The translations under genes were made by a program, and so were the position numbers. From the NCBI GenBank assembly GCA_002327445.1, contig DCWA01000005.1, positions 1 through 64,000 on the forward strand: a DNA stretch of 64,000 nucleotides, given 5' to 3'. How positions within the stretch are numbered: the first letter of the stretch is position 1; every line of letters begins with the position of its first letter. The notes beneath the pieces are model-generated. The model was not told where the DNA came from. It worked only from the letters and a program-made list of their open reading frames with translations, and made no database searches. Of this stretch, positions 35,830 to 45,760 are shown piece by piece. The stretch is from Desulfobacteraceae bacterium UBA2174 (GTDB taxonomy: Bacteria > Desulfobacterota > Desulfobacteria > Desulfobacterales > UBA2174).

Positions 35830-36486
35830 TTACAACCCCAGATCGGCGTTGACCGGGATTACCTTGATGCGGCCCGGCGGGTAGGACTTTTCGGCGATGG
35901 GCCACGTGTTGCATATGCGGTGGGGGCTGTTGCAGTCGATGCAGCGGCCGGTTTTGCGGCAGGGCGTTTGCCAGCCCTCGTGGCGGATGGCGTTGAGGGG
36001 GGCCGCGTAGTGTTTTACTCGCTCCATGGCCCGGGCAAGATCCGGCACGATTTTGTTCCGGCCCACCACGATCACCACGTGGCGGGGACCGAAGGTGATG
36101 CCGCCGGTGCGATTGCCGACCATGTCGAGATTGACGAGTTGGCCGGCTTCGGTCACGGCGTTGGAGCCGGTGAGAAACAGATCCACCAGCAAGGCTTCGC
36201 GCCGGCGCGCCATGACCGTTTCCCGGGATGCCCCGCGATCGAAGGTCTCGATGAACGAGACGCCGGCATCCTGGCGCAGATCGTCCAGGATGCCGGTGGC
36301 CAGCAGGGTCATGGAGTCGCCCCGGGAGGCGCTGCGCACATCCAGTTGCGGCCGGATGGTTTCCGAAAAGAGCCGCCGCGCCGAGTGGAGGTCTTGGGCG
36401 ACGAAGGCCTCGAAGCGGTTGGACGCCAGCGCCTTGCGGCACGATTCTAAGCGAAGTTGCCAGAAACGGTCCACCGTGGTGGGCAT
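35830..36486 (-). CDS. LUD-domain protein (LutC/YkgG-like)
   Basis: The 218-residue protein has the LUD layout: GDSMTLLATGI, DLFLTGSNAVTEAGQLVNLD, GNRTGGITFGPRHVVIVVGRNKIV. A C-terminal cysteine cluster (CRKTGRCIDCNSPHRIC) is added. LUD proteins occur in lactate-utilisation complexes, but stand-alone versions like this have no fixed function. No lutA or lutB lies nearby. Confidence 0.9.
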   Translation of the reverse strand: MPTTVDRFWQLRLESCRKALASNRFEAFVAQDLHSARRLFSETIRPQLDVRSASRGDSMTLLATGILDDLRQDAGVSFIETFDRGASRETVMARRREALLVDLFLTGSNAVTEAGQLVNLDMVGNRTGGITFGPRHVVIVVGRNKIVPDLARAMERVKHYAAPLNAIRHEGWQTPCRKTGRCIDCNSPHRICNTWPIAEKSYPPGRIKVIPVNADLGL

Positions 36487-36698
36487 AAACCGATCCTTTC
36501 AACAGTGCGGATAACTGCCATTAGACGGCCCGAGACCAGCTCCTTTCTCGCCGGTCAAAGGTTATCCTCTTTTCTCTGCTAGGAGTGGATGTTGCTATCC
36601 GGCGGCTTTCATGTTATCCGCGCAAAATCCTGATTAAAGATTATTGTTGGTGTCTACAAGATGCCATCCTTTTTTAGTCATAAGGCAAGGCGCTGAAA

Positions 36699-39377
36699 TT
36701 GGAAATTTCCGGCGAAGGTCAACAAGACGAATCTGAGGAAAAAGCATCGGATTGCTTCGCCAGTTCGATCCTTGACGCTCTCACGGCCCACATTGCCGTT
36801 CTGGACGAAAACGGTACGATTGTCGCGGTGAACAAGGCCTGGCGTGACTTCGCGGCGGCCAATCCGCCGGTGACCGGCAACGTGTGCCAAGGATCCGACT
36901 ATCTGGCTGTCTGCAATGCCGCCGAGGGTGAAGATCGGCTCCAGGCACTGGCTTTTTCCGAAGGCATCCGGGAGGTGATGGAGGGACGGCAAAAAGTTTT
37001 CACTCTAGAATACCCCTGCCACTCCCCGGCGGAAAAGCGGTGGTTTGCCGGACGCGTCACCCGTTTTGCCGGCCCGGAATCGGTGCGGATCGTCGTGGCC
37101 CACGAGAATATCACCGATCGCAAACTGGCCGAAGATGATCTGAAGCATTACCGCGAGCATCTGGAGGAGCTGATCGAGGCCCGCACGGCCGAGCTGGAAG
37201 AAAAGAACGCTCAGATTGTCAGGCAGGTGGCTCAGCGGGAACGCGCCGAGAAAGCCATCCGCGAAAGCGAGGAACGTTTTCGTACCCTGGTGGACCTGGC
37301 ACCGGATATCATCTACCGGCTCAACGCCGATGGCACCATCGATTTCATCTCCCCGGCGGTGCGGCAGTTGGGATACGAGCCCGAGGATCTGATCGGCGTT
37401 TCCTTCGAAACCCTGTTGCATCCGGACGACCGTCCCGGAATGCGCCACATCATGGTGGAAAAGCGCATCGGTGAGCGACGCACCCGGAACATCGAGGTCC
37501 GCCTGCTCAACAAGGCCCACGAGGACCGGACTTACACCCTGAATTATGTCTTCATCGAACTTTCCGCCCGTGGATTATGGAACGTTCCGGACGAAGAGAT
37601 CAATCGCTCCGATAAACAGTTTCTCTACACCCTGGGCGTGGCCCACGACATCACGGCCCAAAAGCTTCTTGAATGGGAGCTGCGGGAAAAGGAAAAGGGG
37701 CTCGCCCTGCTTAAAAACGTCGCTTCGGCGGCCAATGCGGCGGCCACGGTGGACGACGTACTCAGGGTGGCCGTGGAGGGGATCGCCTGTCATATCGGTT
37801 GGCCGGTGGGGCATGTCTATGTCAGGGACGACGAAACCCCCGGCGTGATGAAACCGACGGACATCTGGTATCTTGAAGACGAGGAACGGTTCCGGTCCTT
37901 CGTGGCGCTCACCGCCCGAACGGTGTTTTTTCCCGGTCAGGGGATGATCGGGGCGGTTTGGCAGAGCAGGAAACCGATGTGCGTCGAAGACCTTGCCGGG
38001 AATCCGAACTTTTTGCGCAAGGCGTTCGATGAACATCTTCCCGTTCGGGGCGCCTTCGGTTTTCCGGTGATGGTGAACGGAGAGGTCAACGCCATTCTGG
38101 AATTTTTTTCACCCCGTTCGGAAAAGCCGGAGCCACGGCTGATGGCGCTGATGGCGGAAATCGGCGAAGAGCTCGGCATTGTTCTCCATCGTAAAAAAAC
38201 GGAAGAAACGCTTAAGAAATTGTCCCGCGCCATCGAGCAGAGTCCCGCTACGGTGGTCATCACGGACATGCGGGGCAGAATCCAGTATGTCAATCCGGTG
38301 TTTTCCACCCTGACCGGCTACGCGGCCGAAGAGGTCATCGGCAAGACGCCGCGGATGGTGAAATCCGGTTTTCATTCAAAAAGTTTCTACCAGGAGCTGT
38401 GGGAGACGATCCGCTCCGGCCGGCAGTGGAACGGCAAGATCTGCAACCGCAAGAAAAACGGGGAGATCTACTGGGAACAGACGTCGATTTCGCCGGTGCG
38501 CAACGAGCACGGCGAGATCACCCATTTCGTGGCCGTCAAGGAGGACATTACCAAGCTGCTGGAGTACGAAGCGGAGCTGAAACAGGCCAAGGAAAGCGCG
38601 GAGTCTGCCAACCGCGCAAAATCGGATTTTTTGGCCAGCATGTCACACGAACTCAGGACGCCGCTGAACGCGATCATCGGCTTTTCCGAGGTGATCAAGG
38701 AGCAGTATTTCGGCCCCCTGACGGAAAAGCAGGAGGAGTACGTCACCGATATCCTCAACAGCGGCAAGCATCTGCTGGATCTGATCAACGATATTCTCGA
38801 TCTGTCGAAGATCGAGGCGGGCAAGATGGTGCTGGAGCTTTCCCCGGTGCCGATTGCCGCCCTGGTGCGTAGCGGTTTGACCATGGTGAGGGGAAAAGCC
38901 GCCAAACACGGCATCTCACTGGACCTGGAGATCGAGTCGGCACTCGAAGAGATCCAGATCCCGGCTGACGAGCGGAAGCTCAAGCAGGTGTTGTTCAATT
39001 TGCTCTGCAACGCGGTAAAATTCACTCCGGACGGCGGGGCTGTCCGCCTGGCGGTGCGGCGCCGGGCCGGCGGCGATGTTGTTTCCAGTGCCGCCACCGG
39101 GGCCGATCTGCTCGAAATTTCGGTCTCCGACACCGGCATTGGCGTTGAGCCGGCCGATCAGGAGAAAATATTCGAACCTTTTTACCAGGTCGGCCAGGGG
39201 CAAACGAACAAACCACCAGGCACCGGTTTGGGACTTCCCGTGAGCCGGGAGTTGGTCGAGCTGCACGGTGGCATCCTGCGGGTGCAAAGCCGGGGGAAAA
39301 ACCAGGGCAGTACGTTCCTGTTGACCATTCCCATCGACGGCACTGAAATTCCTGAAAAAACGATCGGCGAAGCTTGA
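36699..39377 (+). CDS. hybrid-less sensor histidine kinase with three PAS domains and one GAF domain
   Basis: The 892-residue protein contains PAS (about 25-140), a coiled coil (about 145-190), PAS (about 193-320), GAF (about 345-480), PAS (about 500-625), HisKA with His650 in MSHELRTPLN, and HATPase (NLLCNAVKFTPDGG, DTGIG, GTGLGLPVSRELV). No transmembrane helices are seen, so it senses cytoplasmic or diffusible signals. It starts at TTG 36699. Response regulator and HD-GYP genes follow within 15 bases, forming a signalling operon. Confidence 0.93.
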   Translation: MEISGEGQQDESEEKASDCFASSILDALTAHIAVLDENGTIVAVNKAWRDFAAANPPVTGNVCQGSDYLAVCNAAEGEDRLQALAFSEGIREVMEGRQKVFTLEYPCHSPAEKRWFAGRVTRFAGPESVRIVVAHENITDRKLAEDDLKHYREHLEELIEARTAELEEKNAQIVRQVAQRERAEKAIRESEERFRTLVDLAPDIIYRLNADGTIDFISPAVRQLGYEPEDLIGVSFETLLHPDDRPGMRHIMVEKRIGERRTRNIEVRLLNKAHEDRTYTLNYVFIELSARGLWNVPDEEINRSDKQFLYTLGVAHDITAQKLLEWELREKEKGLALLKNVASAANAAATVDDVLRVAVEGIACHIGWPVGHVYVRDDETPGVMKPTDIWYLEDEERFRSFVALTARTVFFPGQGMIGAVWQSRKPMCVEDLAGNPNFLRKAFDEHLPVRGAFGFPVMVNGEVNAILEFFSPRSEKPEPRLMALMAEIGEELGIVLHRKKTEETLKKLSRAIEQSPATVVITDMRGRIQYVNPVFSTLTGYAAEEVIGKTPRMVKSGFHSKSFYQELWETIRSGRQWNGKICNRKKNGEIYWEQTSISPVRNEHGEITHFVAVKEDITKLLEYEAELKQAKESAESANRAKSDFLASMSHELRTPLNAIIGFSEVIKEQYFGPLTEKQEEYVTDILNSGKHLLDLINDILDLSKIEAGKMVLELSPVPIAALVRSGLTMVRGKAAKHGISLDLEIESALEEIQIPADERKLKQVLFNLLCNAVKFTPDGGAVRLAVRRRAGGDVVSSAATGADLLEISVSDTGIGVEPADQEKIFEPFYQVGQGQTNKPPGTGLGLPVSRELVELHGGILRVQSRGKNQGSTFLLTIPIDGTEIPEKTIGEA

Positions 39378-39392
39378 CGGATTGGAGGCCCA

Positions 39393-39809
39393 ATGGGCGG
39401 AAGTGAAAAAAAATCGATTCTCATTGTGGAAGACGAACCACAGAATCGTAAGTTGTTTCGGGATGTGCTGGAATTTCATGGATATGCCACCATCGAAGCG
39501 GCCGATGGCCGCAAGGGCGTCGAGATGGCGAACCAGCTCGCCCCCGATTTGATCCTGATGGACATGGGGCTGCCGGGGATGAACGGCATCGAGGCCACCC
39601 GCGTCCTTATCGGCGCCGAGGCCACGCGCCGCATTCCCATCGTGGCCATCACCGCCTTTGCCATGCCCGGAGACAGGGAGAAAATTTTAGAGGCGGGCTG
39701 CCGGGACTACATTGCCAAGCCGATCCATATTCCCGATCTGTTGAACAAGGTGGCCGAGTACCTGGGAAGCGAACCTTCGCCGGTTGCCGACGGAGAAGAC
39801 CATGGGTGA
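39393..39809 (+). CDS. single-domain response regulator (CheY/DivK-like)
   Basis: The 138-residue receiver domain has the acidic pair EDE (Glu13, Asp14), phospho-acceptor Asp57 in LILMDMGLPG, Thr in VAITAFA and Lys in YIAKPIH. No output domain is present, so it works by protein contacts, probably with the upstream kinase. It overlaps the next gene by 8 bases. Confidence 0.95.
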   Translation: MGGSEKKSILIVEDEPQNRKLFRDVLEFHGYATIEAADGRKGVEMANQLAPDLILMDMGLPGMNGIEATRVLIGAEATRRIPIVAITAFAMPGDREKILEAGCRDYIAKPIHIPDLLNKVAEYLGSEPSPVADGEDHG

Positions 39810-40911
39810 AAAATCCAAAATCCTGGTGGTGGATGACGAAGATCGCAACCTGCGTCTCATGGAAGCCATGCTGTTGCCGTTGGGCTACGAGATTCTGATG
39901 GCCCGCGACGGCCAGGAGGCGATTGAAACGTTGGGCACCCAAGCGGTGGACCTCATTTTGCTCGACTTGATGATGCCCCGCATGGACGGCTTCGAGGCGG
40001 CCCGGCGGATCAAGGCCGATCCGGATACCCGGATCGTTCCCGTCGTCATCGTGACGGCGCTTCACGATGTCCAGGACCGGGTGCGGGCCCTGGAGGCCGG
40101 CGCGGACGATTTTCTCACCAAGCCGGTGGAAAAGACCGAACTGCGGGCACGGGTGGCGTCGCTGCTGAAGGTCAAAGCTTACAACGATCACGTGCGCAAC
40201 TACCAACGGGAGCTTGAAGCCGAGGTGGAGCGGCGCACCCGGGACCTGAAAAAAGCCTTTGAAAAGATCAAGTCGGCTTCCCTGGAAACCGTTTACCGGC
40301 TGACCCGGGCCGCCGAGTACAAGGATGAGGACACCGGCGCTCACATCCAGCGCATGAGCAACTACGCCGCCGCCATCGGTCGGGTGATGGGGCTGAACGA
40401 AAAGGTGACCGAGACGCTTCTCTACGCCGCCCCGATGCACGATATCGGCAAGATCGGCATCCCCGACCGGGTTTTGCTCAAACCGGGCAAACTGGACCCG
40501 GACGAGTGGGAGATCATGAAAACCCACACCCTGATCGGCGCCAGCATCCTCGAAGGATCCACCATCGGCTTTATCCGGTTGGGCGAGGTTATCGCGCTGA
40601 CCCACCACGAAAAATGGGACGGCAGCGGTTATCCCCGGGGATTGAAAGGCAATGAGATTCCCCTGGTGGGGCGTATCGTGGCCATCGCCGATGTCTTCGA
40701 TGCGCTGACCAGCAAACGGCCCTACAAGGAAGCCTTCTCCCTGGAAAAATCATACGAGATCATCCGGGCCGGTCGTGGCGGTCATTTCGACCCCGCCGTG
40801 GTGGACGCCTTTTTCTCCATCACCGACCGGTTGCTGGCCATCAAGGAACGATTCAGCGAAGAAGGGGAAAGCGCTCCGGAGTCGATGTGGCCGGCGCTGC
40901 AAAGGGCCTGA
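39802..40911 (+). CDS. response regulator with HD-GYP phosphodiesterase domain
   Basis: The 369-residue protein joins a receiver (DDED, Asp in LILLDLMMPR, Lys in FLTKPVEK), a coiled coil (about 130-165) and an HD-GYP domain (MHDIGKIGIPD, HHEKWDGSGYPRGL). HD-GYP enzymes degrade c-di-GMP. With the upstream kinase and CheY-like protein it makes a c-di-GMP-lowering pathway. The last 59 bases overlap antisense with the convergent BepA-like gene. Confidence 0.95.
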   Translation: MGEKSKILVVDDEDRNLRLMEAMLLPLGYEILMARDGQEAIETLGTQAVDLILLDLMMPRMDGFEAARRIKADPDTRIVPVVIVTALHDVQDRVRALEAGADDFLTKPVEKTELRARVASLLKVKAYNDHVRNYQRELEAEVERRTRDLKKAFEKIKSASLETVYRLTRAAEYKDEDTGAHIQRMSNYAAAIGRVMGLNEKVTETLLYAAPMHDIGKIGIPDRVLLKPGKLDPDEWEIMKTHTLIGASILEGSTIGFIRLGEVIALTHHEKWDGSGYPRGLKGNEIPLVGRIVAIADVFDALTSKRPYKEAFSLEKSYEIIRAGRGGHFDPAVVDAFFSITDRLLAIKERFSEEGESAPESMWPALQRA

Positions 40912-42424
40912 ATCGACCTGTTCCAATCGTTGCCGAAAAACTTCGGGAAGGGGATAGTCGGGGAAAACTCGACCGATCCGGCGCGGCTTTGCTGTCGGCC
41001 TCCTTGTCGTCCGGATGAGGGTCGCCGATCCGTTTCAGAATATCGCGGATCTGCTCCCGGCGCATGTCGCTGTCAATGCCCTCCAGGGCGCGAACCAGGT
41101 GGAAGCGGGCGTTTTTCAGGTCCCGCTCGGCCCAGTGGTAAAGGCCGATATGGTAGTGGGCTTCGGGCAGGCGTCCGGCCCGGCCCAGACTCTGGCCGAG
41201 AAAATAGCGCGCTTCGAGGTAATCGGGGTGGCGGGCCACCAGAACGTCCAGGTGGCGCACCGCCTCCTGTTCGCGGCCCGTCTCGAACAAGGTGCGTCCA
41301 AGGTAGAAGAGGGCCTCCGGCGGCGCGGATCCGGTGGCGGCGACACCATCCAGTATTCCCAGGGCGTCTTCGTAGCGGCCGGTTTCAAAGTAGATGCGGC
41401 CCAGATCCTTTAAAAAATAGGGCTCCAGGGGGCGCTTGGCCAACGCCTGCCGCAGATGCGCCACGGCCTCCTCGGCGTTGCCGTTGCGGTTCAGCGCCAG
41501 CGCATATCCATAGTGGGCCATGGGGTCTTCGGGATTTTGCGCCACGGCACCGGCGTAGCGCTGCTCGGCGAGGGCCGGGTCCCCGTACATGGCGCTGACC
41601 CAGGTGTGAAACCGTTCGAACTGCGGATCGGCGGTCCGTGGAGGGGGCTGGGGCTCCTGCTGGATCCAGTTGTCGATGTAGGCCATGCGCTCCTCGACCC
41701 CCGGATGGGTCAGCAGGTAGGTGGGGATTTGCTGGGTGCCGTACCACTGGCGGCTGCGGATCGTTCTGAGCCCTTCGAGCAGCCCCTGGCCGTTGTAGCC
41801 GGCCTTGGCGAGATTTTTCAGGCCCAACTGGTCGGCCTGGCGCTCGTCATCGCGGCTGTAGCTCAAGGCCAGGCTTTGGCCGGCCGCCAGGCTGCCCACC
41901 GTCAGGGCGCCGGCCGCTTCCCCGGCGCCGGCGCTCCCCAGCAGAACTCCGGCAATGGCGCCGGCCAGGGTCACGGCGCCGATCTTCTTGGAGCGCTCGA
42001 TCTTTTGCGAGATGTGGCGGCAGACCACGTGGGCGATTTCGTGCCCGATGATCCCGGCCAGTTGGTCCTCGGTGCCGAGGGCCGCCACCAGACCGCTGTA
42101 GATGAAGATGTGGCCGGCCGGAGTGGCGAAGGCGTTGTACGAGGGATCGTCGAGCATGTAGAAATGGTATTCGAAGGGCTGGGGCGGCAGGGCTTTGAGC
42201 AACCGGCGCCCGATGTGGTCCAGGTAGTCGGTGACGAGGGGGTCGCGGACGATGTGGTAATGGCGCAGCACCACGTTCATGAATTCCCGCGCCAACTCTT
42301 CTTCCGCCTGGACGGTGATGGCCCGGGCCACCGGTGTCCATACCGTCGCCAGGGTGAAGACGATCACCAGGATCAGCGCGGCGGCACGGCGGCGCCCAGC
42401 TCGGGGTCGGAAAAGGCGAAGCAT
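40853..42424 (-). CDS. BepA-like periplasmic M48 metalloprotease with TPR repeats
   Basis: The 523-residue protein has a signal peptide (ALILVIVFTLATVWTPVARA), the zinc motif HEIAH with downstream Glu in RDDERQADQLGL, and C-terminal tetratricopeptide repeats. BepA-type proteases assist or degrade outer-membrane beta-barrel proteins, notably LptD, which is encoded at 16.9-19.2 kb. The last about 50 residues are low complexity and lie antisense to the HD-GYP gene. The true end may depend on this overlap. Confidence 0.93.
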   Translation of the reverse strand: MLRLFRPRAGRRRAAALILVIVFTLATVWTPVARAITVQAEEELAREFMNVVLRHYHIVRDPLVTDYLDHIGRRLLKALPPQPFEYHFYMLDDPSYNAFATPAGHIFIYSGLVAALGTEDQLAGIIGHEIAHVVCRHISQKIERSKKIGAVTLAGAIAGVLLGSAGAGEAAGALTVGSLAAGQSLALSYSRDDERQADQLGLKNLAKAGYNGQGLLEGLRTIRSRQWYGTQQIPTYLLTHPGVEERMAYIDNWIQQEPQPPPRTADPQFERFHTWVSAMYGDPALAEQRYAGAVAQNPEDPMAHYGYALALNRNGNAEEAVAHLRQALAKRPLEPYFLKDLGRIYFETGRYEDALGILDGVAATGSAPPEALFYLGRTLFETGREQEAVRHLDVLVARHPDYLEARYFLGQSLGRAGRLPEAHYHIGLYHWAERDLKNARFHLVRALEGIDSDMRREQIRDILKRIGDPHPDDKEADSKAAPDRSSFPRLSPSRSFSATIGTGRFRPFAAPATSTPERFPLLR

Positions 42425-42518
42425 ATTATTTTCCTTTTTAATTCAAAGGTTTGATGCAATTTCCACCCGCGTCTTGCAGCTTTCCAAATTCCTTGTTTTG
42501 TGTTAAAAGCGACTCATT

Positions 42519-43331
42519 ATGGCATACACCTTCTGCATCGCCAACCAGAAAGGGGGCGTCGGCAAGACCACCACGGCCGTCAATCTGGCCGCCGCCCTGG
42601 CCGTTGCCGAGAGGCGGACCCTTCTGGTGGATTGCGATCCCCAGGGCAACGCCACCACCGGTTTGGGCATCGACAAACAAGCCCTTTCCAGGACCCTCTA
42701 CGACGGATTGATCGGGGCCGCCGTGGCGGCCGACCTGACCGTGGACGGCCAGGTGCCTTTCTTGCGCGTCATTCCCGCCCGGGTCGAACTGATCGGCTTC
42801 GAGGTGGAAATGGTCGATGCCCCGGACCGTGAAGGTGCCCTCAAGTCCCTGCTGGCCCGGGTGTCCGGGGATTATGATTTCATCCTCATCGACTGCCCCC
42901 CGTCGTTGAGCCTGCTGACGATCAATGCCATGACGGCGGCCGACGGCCTGATCATTCCCCTGCAGTGTGAATTTTATGCCTTGGAAGGGCTTGGTCAACT
43001 CATGCGCACCATGAACCGGATCCGGCAGCGGCTGAACCCGGGTCTGGAGATCGCCGGCATTCTGCTCACGATGTTCGACAAGCGGACCAACCTTTCCTCC
43101 CAGGTGGCCGAGGAGGCTCGCAAATATTTTCCCGACCTGGTCTTCCGGACCGTGGTGCCCCGCAACGTGCGCCTCGGTGAGGCTCCCAGCTTCGGCAAGT
43201 CGATCATCGGCTACGACGCCCAGTCCGCCGGTGCCCAGAGCTACCTGGAACTGGCCCGGGAAATCTTGCAAGGCGGCCATCGCCGGGAATCCAGGGCCAC
43301 GGCCGCCTTGAAGGAGCCGGCAACGCCATGA
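42519..43331 (+). CDS. parA: chromosome-partitioning ATPase ParA/Soj
   Basis: The 270-residue protein has the deviant Walker A KGGVGKTTTAVNLA, Walker B region FILIDCPPSLSLLT and QCEFYALEGLGQL, all typical of chromosomal ParA/Soj. Its stop overlaps the parB start (ATGA). The upstream gap of 94 bases is shared with the divergent BepA-like gene, so two promoters must fit there. Confidence 0.97.
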   Translation: MAYTFCIANQKGGVGKTTTAVNLAAALAVAERRTLLVDCDPQGNATTGLGIDKQALSRTLYDGLIGAAVAADLTVDGQVPFLRVIPARVELIGFEVEMVDAPDREGALKSLLARVSGDYDFILIDCPPSLSLLTINAMTAADGLIIPLQCEFYALEGLGQLMRTMNRIRQRLNPGLEIAGILLTMFDKRTNLSSQVAEEARKYFPDLVFRTVVPRNVRLGEAPSFGKSIIGYDAQSAGAQSYLELAREILQGGHRRESRATAALKEPATP

Positions 43332-44194
43332 CGGACCCCAAACCTCGCCGCAAGATGGCCCTGGGTCGCGGATTGGACGCCCTGATTCCCGATTTCGGCA
43401 AGAGCGAACGGGTCGGCGGGGACGTCTACCTTGACTGTGACATGGAACGGATTCGGCCCAACCGTTTTCAGCCACGGACCCGGTTCGCCGAAAAAGAGCT
43501 CAATGAGCTGGCCGATTCGATCCGTGCCCAGGGGGTGCTCCAGCCGCTGCTGGTGCGCCGCGACGGATCGGACTTCGAGCTGGTGGCCGGCGAGCGGCGC
43601 CTGCGGGCGGCGCGCCTGGCCGGTTTGACCCGGGTGCCGGTGGTGGTGCGGGAGGTCTCCGATGCCGAGATGCTCGAGGTTTCCATCGTCGAGAACATCC
43701 AGCGGGAGAACCTCAACCCGATGGAAGAGGCCGATGCCTACCAGCGGTTGATCGACGCCTTCGATCTGACCCAGGAGGAGGCGGCCCGCAGAGTGGGCAA
43801 GAGCCGGCCCACGGTGGCCAACATGCTGCGCCTGCGGCAGCTTCCCGACCCGATCAAGGCGGCCATCCGGGCGGGCGAGCTGAGCATGGGGCATGCCCGG
43901 GCCCTGCTCGGGGCCGACAACAGCGCCCGCCAGATCGCCGCCTGGAAGACGGTGGCGCAGCGTCATCTCTCCGTGCGTCAGACCGAGGCCCTCGTCCGGC
44001 GGCTCAACAGCGAAAAAGCCGCGGCCAAGCCCTCCGGTGACGCCGTCCACTTCACCCATCTGGCCGAGGATCTGTCACGGCATTTCGGCACCAAGGTCGA
44101 AATCCAGCGCCGGGGACGGCGCGGCCGGGTCCAGATCGAGTTTTACAGCGACGCAGACCTGGACCGCCTCCTCGATTTGCTGCGCCCATCCTGA
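43328..44194 (+). CDS. parB: chromosome-partitioning protein ParB/Spo0J
   Basis: The 288-residue protein has the N-terminal LGRGLDALI box for ParA contact, the ParB/sulfiredoxin-like CTP-binding domain with GERRLRAA and ENIQRENLNPMEEA, an HTH (TQEEAARRVGKSRPTVANML) and a C-terminal dimer domain. It loads at parS sites. None matching the TGTTTCACGTGAAACA consensus was seen in this window. Confidence 0.97.
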   Translation: MTDPKPRRKMALGRGLDALIPDFGKSERVGGDVYLDCDMERIRPNRFQPRTRFAEKELNELADSIRAQGVLQPLLVRRDGSDFELVAGERRLRAARLAGLTRVPVVVREVSDAEMLEVSIVENIQRENLNPMEEADAYQRLIDAFDLTQEEAARRVGKSRPTVANMLRLRQLPDPIKAAIRAGELSMGHARALLGADNSARQIAAWKTVAQRHLSVRQTEALVRRLNSEKAAAKPSGDAVHFTHLAEDLSRHFGTKVEIQRRGRRGRVQIEFYSDADLDRLLDLLRPS

Positions 44195-44212
44195 CGCCTC
44201 GGGATTGATCCT

Positions 44213-44734
44213 GTGTCGGTTCACCTCATCATCGACGGCTACAACCTGATCCGTCAGTCGGCGCACTGGGCGCTTCTGGATCGGCGTGATTTGCAATCGG
44301 GCCGCGAGGCGCTCATCGAAGCCCTGGGGGCCTATCGCAAGCTGCGGCCGCATCGCATCACGGTGGTTTTCGACGCGGCCGAGGCTCCGGGATTCGAACC
44401 GCGGCGGGATCTCCGGGCCGGCGTGGACATTCGTTTTTCCGGCTTCGGGGAATCGGCCGACAGCCTGATCCGGCGCATGGCTGCCGCCGAGCGGGAGCAG
44501 GCCCTGGTGGTGAGCAGCGACCGTGCTGTGGCCGATGCGGCGGCCGGCTTCGGGGCCACGGTGATGGATTCACCGAGCTTCGAGCGCCTGCTTTACCAAG
44601 CCCTGGCCATGGAGGGGGCGGTGGACGCCGATGCCGAGGCGAGCGGCTGGGTGCCCACCACCCGCAAGAAGGGGCCGAGTCGGCGCCTTCCCAAACGCCA
44701 GCGGCGCACCAGCGCCCGACTGCGCAAGCTATAG
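44213..44734 (+). CDS. NYN-domain (YacP/Rae1-like) RNase-like protein
   Basis: The 173-residue protein starts with the PIN-like strand HLIIDGYNLIR and has VVFDAAEAPG, GESADSLIRRMA and VVSSDRAVADAA, giving the acidic cluster of NYN nucleases. YacP (Rae1) cleaves mRNA on the ribosome in Bacillus. The C-terminus is a basic tail rich in K and R that may bind RNA. It starts with GTG at 44213. Confidence 0.88.
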   Translation: MSVHLIIDGYNLIRQSAHWALLDRRDLQSGREALIEALGAYRKLRPHRITVVFDAAEAPGFEPRRDLRAGVDIRFSGFGESADSLIRRMAAAEREQALVVSSDRAVADAAAGFGATVMDSPSFERLLYQALAMEGAVDADAEASGWVPTTRKKGPSRRLPKRQRRTSARLRKL

Positions 44735-44745
44735 CGGTAGGAAAC

Positions 44746-45495
44746 ATGGATATCGATGATGCCGCCAACTACGACGCCTACCTCAAGGCCCTGATGGATA
44801 TCAGCCGGGCCGTGACCAGCGATTTGTATCTGGAAGAGATCCTCAAGCTGATCGTGATGGTGACGGCCAAGGTCACCGGGGTGGAGATTTGTTCGCTCTG
44901 GCTGGTGGACGAAACCGTCAAACCCCCGGTGGTGCGCCTGAAAGCCACCCAGGCCATCGCGCCGGAGTACATTCAGGACCGCAGCCTGGGACTGGACGAG
45001 GGGGTCGTGGGATTTGTGGCCCGCCGGGGCGATCCGCTGATGGTGCCAGACGTGTTGGCCGAACCGCGGTTCAAGGAAAAGGCGATGGCCCGCAAGCTCC
45101 GGCTGGTGTCGATGCTCGGAGTGCCGCTGGCCGTCCAGGGCGGCAAGGTGATCGGCGTGCTCAACTGCTTCACCGCCCAGCCGCATACCTTCGCGGACAG
45201 CGAAATCAATCTGATTCGCACCGTGGCCAACCAAGCGGCGGCGGCCATTCTCAACACCGAACTCAAGCTGAAGGCCCGCCTGATTCAGGAGGAGCTGGAA
45301 ACCCGCAAGCGCGTGGAACGGGCCAAGGAGATCTTGATGCGCCGGCGCTCCATGAGCGGGGCGGATGCCTACCGCTGGATCCAGAAACGGAGCATGGACA
45401 GCCGCAAGTCGATGCGCGAGGTGGCCGAGGCGGTTCTGCTCAGCGAAGACCTCGGCTACTATTCGAGCATTCCCCATGCCCTGGACGAGGGGTGA
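44746..45495 (+). CDS. GAF-ANTAR RNA-binding antiterminator
   Basis: The 249-residue protein has a GAF sensor domain (about 10-165) and a C-terminal ANTAR domain (about 178-235) with KRVERAKEILMRRRSMSGADAYRWIQ and SMREVAEAVLL. ANTAR domains bind leader RNAs that carry two stem-loops with six-base loops, and so prevent termination. Such a leader is found about 0.94 kb downstream at 46433-46490, in front of the glutamate synthase gene. No receiver domain is present, so the signal probably reaches it through the GAF domain. It is the last gene of the parA-parB-NYN cluster, 11 bases after the NYN stop. Confidence 0.93.
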   Translation: MDIDDAANYDAYLKALMDISRAVTSDLYLEEILKLIVMVTAKVTGVEICSLWLVDETVKPPVVRLKATQAIAPEYIQDRSLGLDEGVVGFVARRGDPLMVPDVLAEPRFKEKAMARKLRLVSMLGVPLAVQGGKVIGVLNCFTAQPHTFADSEINLIRTVANQAAAAILNTELKLKARLIQEELETRKRVERAKEILMRRRSMSGADAYRWIQKRSMDSRKSMREVAEAVLLSEDLGYYSSIPHALDEG

Positions 45496-45633
45496 TGCGT
45501 CTGCGGCGCGTTCCAGGTTGCATGTTCAAGGTCCAGTGTGGTCGCGTAGGGGGGGCTGTCGCACGCGGGCTTGAGGGGTTTCGACAAGGATTCTGTTTCG
45601 GTTATTTGAAAATACCGTGGCGGTGGAACCGGA

Positions 45634-45760
45634 GCGTCTTGTGGACGACAGCGGTATGAGCTCCGAAAGGCTTCCGATATTCTTTCAGCCATTTGAAACC
45701 AACCGGGGCAGCCAGGGGGCTGACTTGCGCCGCCGGCAAGAACTCGGCGCCAAGAGCCCG
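45634..45760. repeat. 127-bp intergenic repeat, copy 1
   Basis: It runs from GCGTCTTGTGGACGACAGCG to GCCAAGAGCCCG and is nearly identical to 46180-46306 from CGAAAGGCTTCCGATATTCT onward. A diverged copy is at 35736-35819. Confidence 0.85.

Noticed and set aside
42425..44212. parS sites near parAB
   Set aside because: No 16-base TGTTTCACGTGAAACA-like palindrome was seen. They may lie outside the window.
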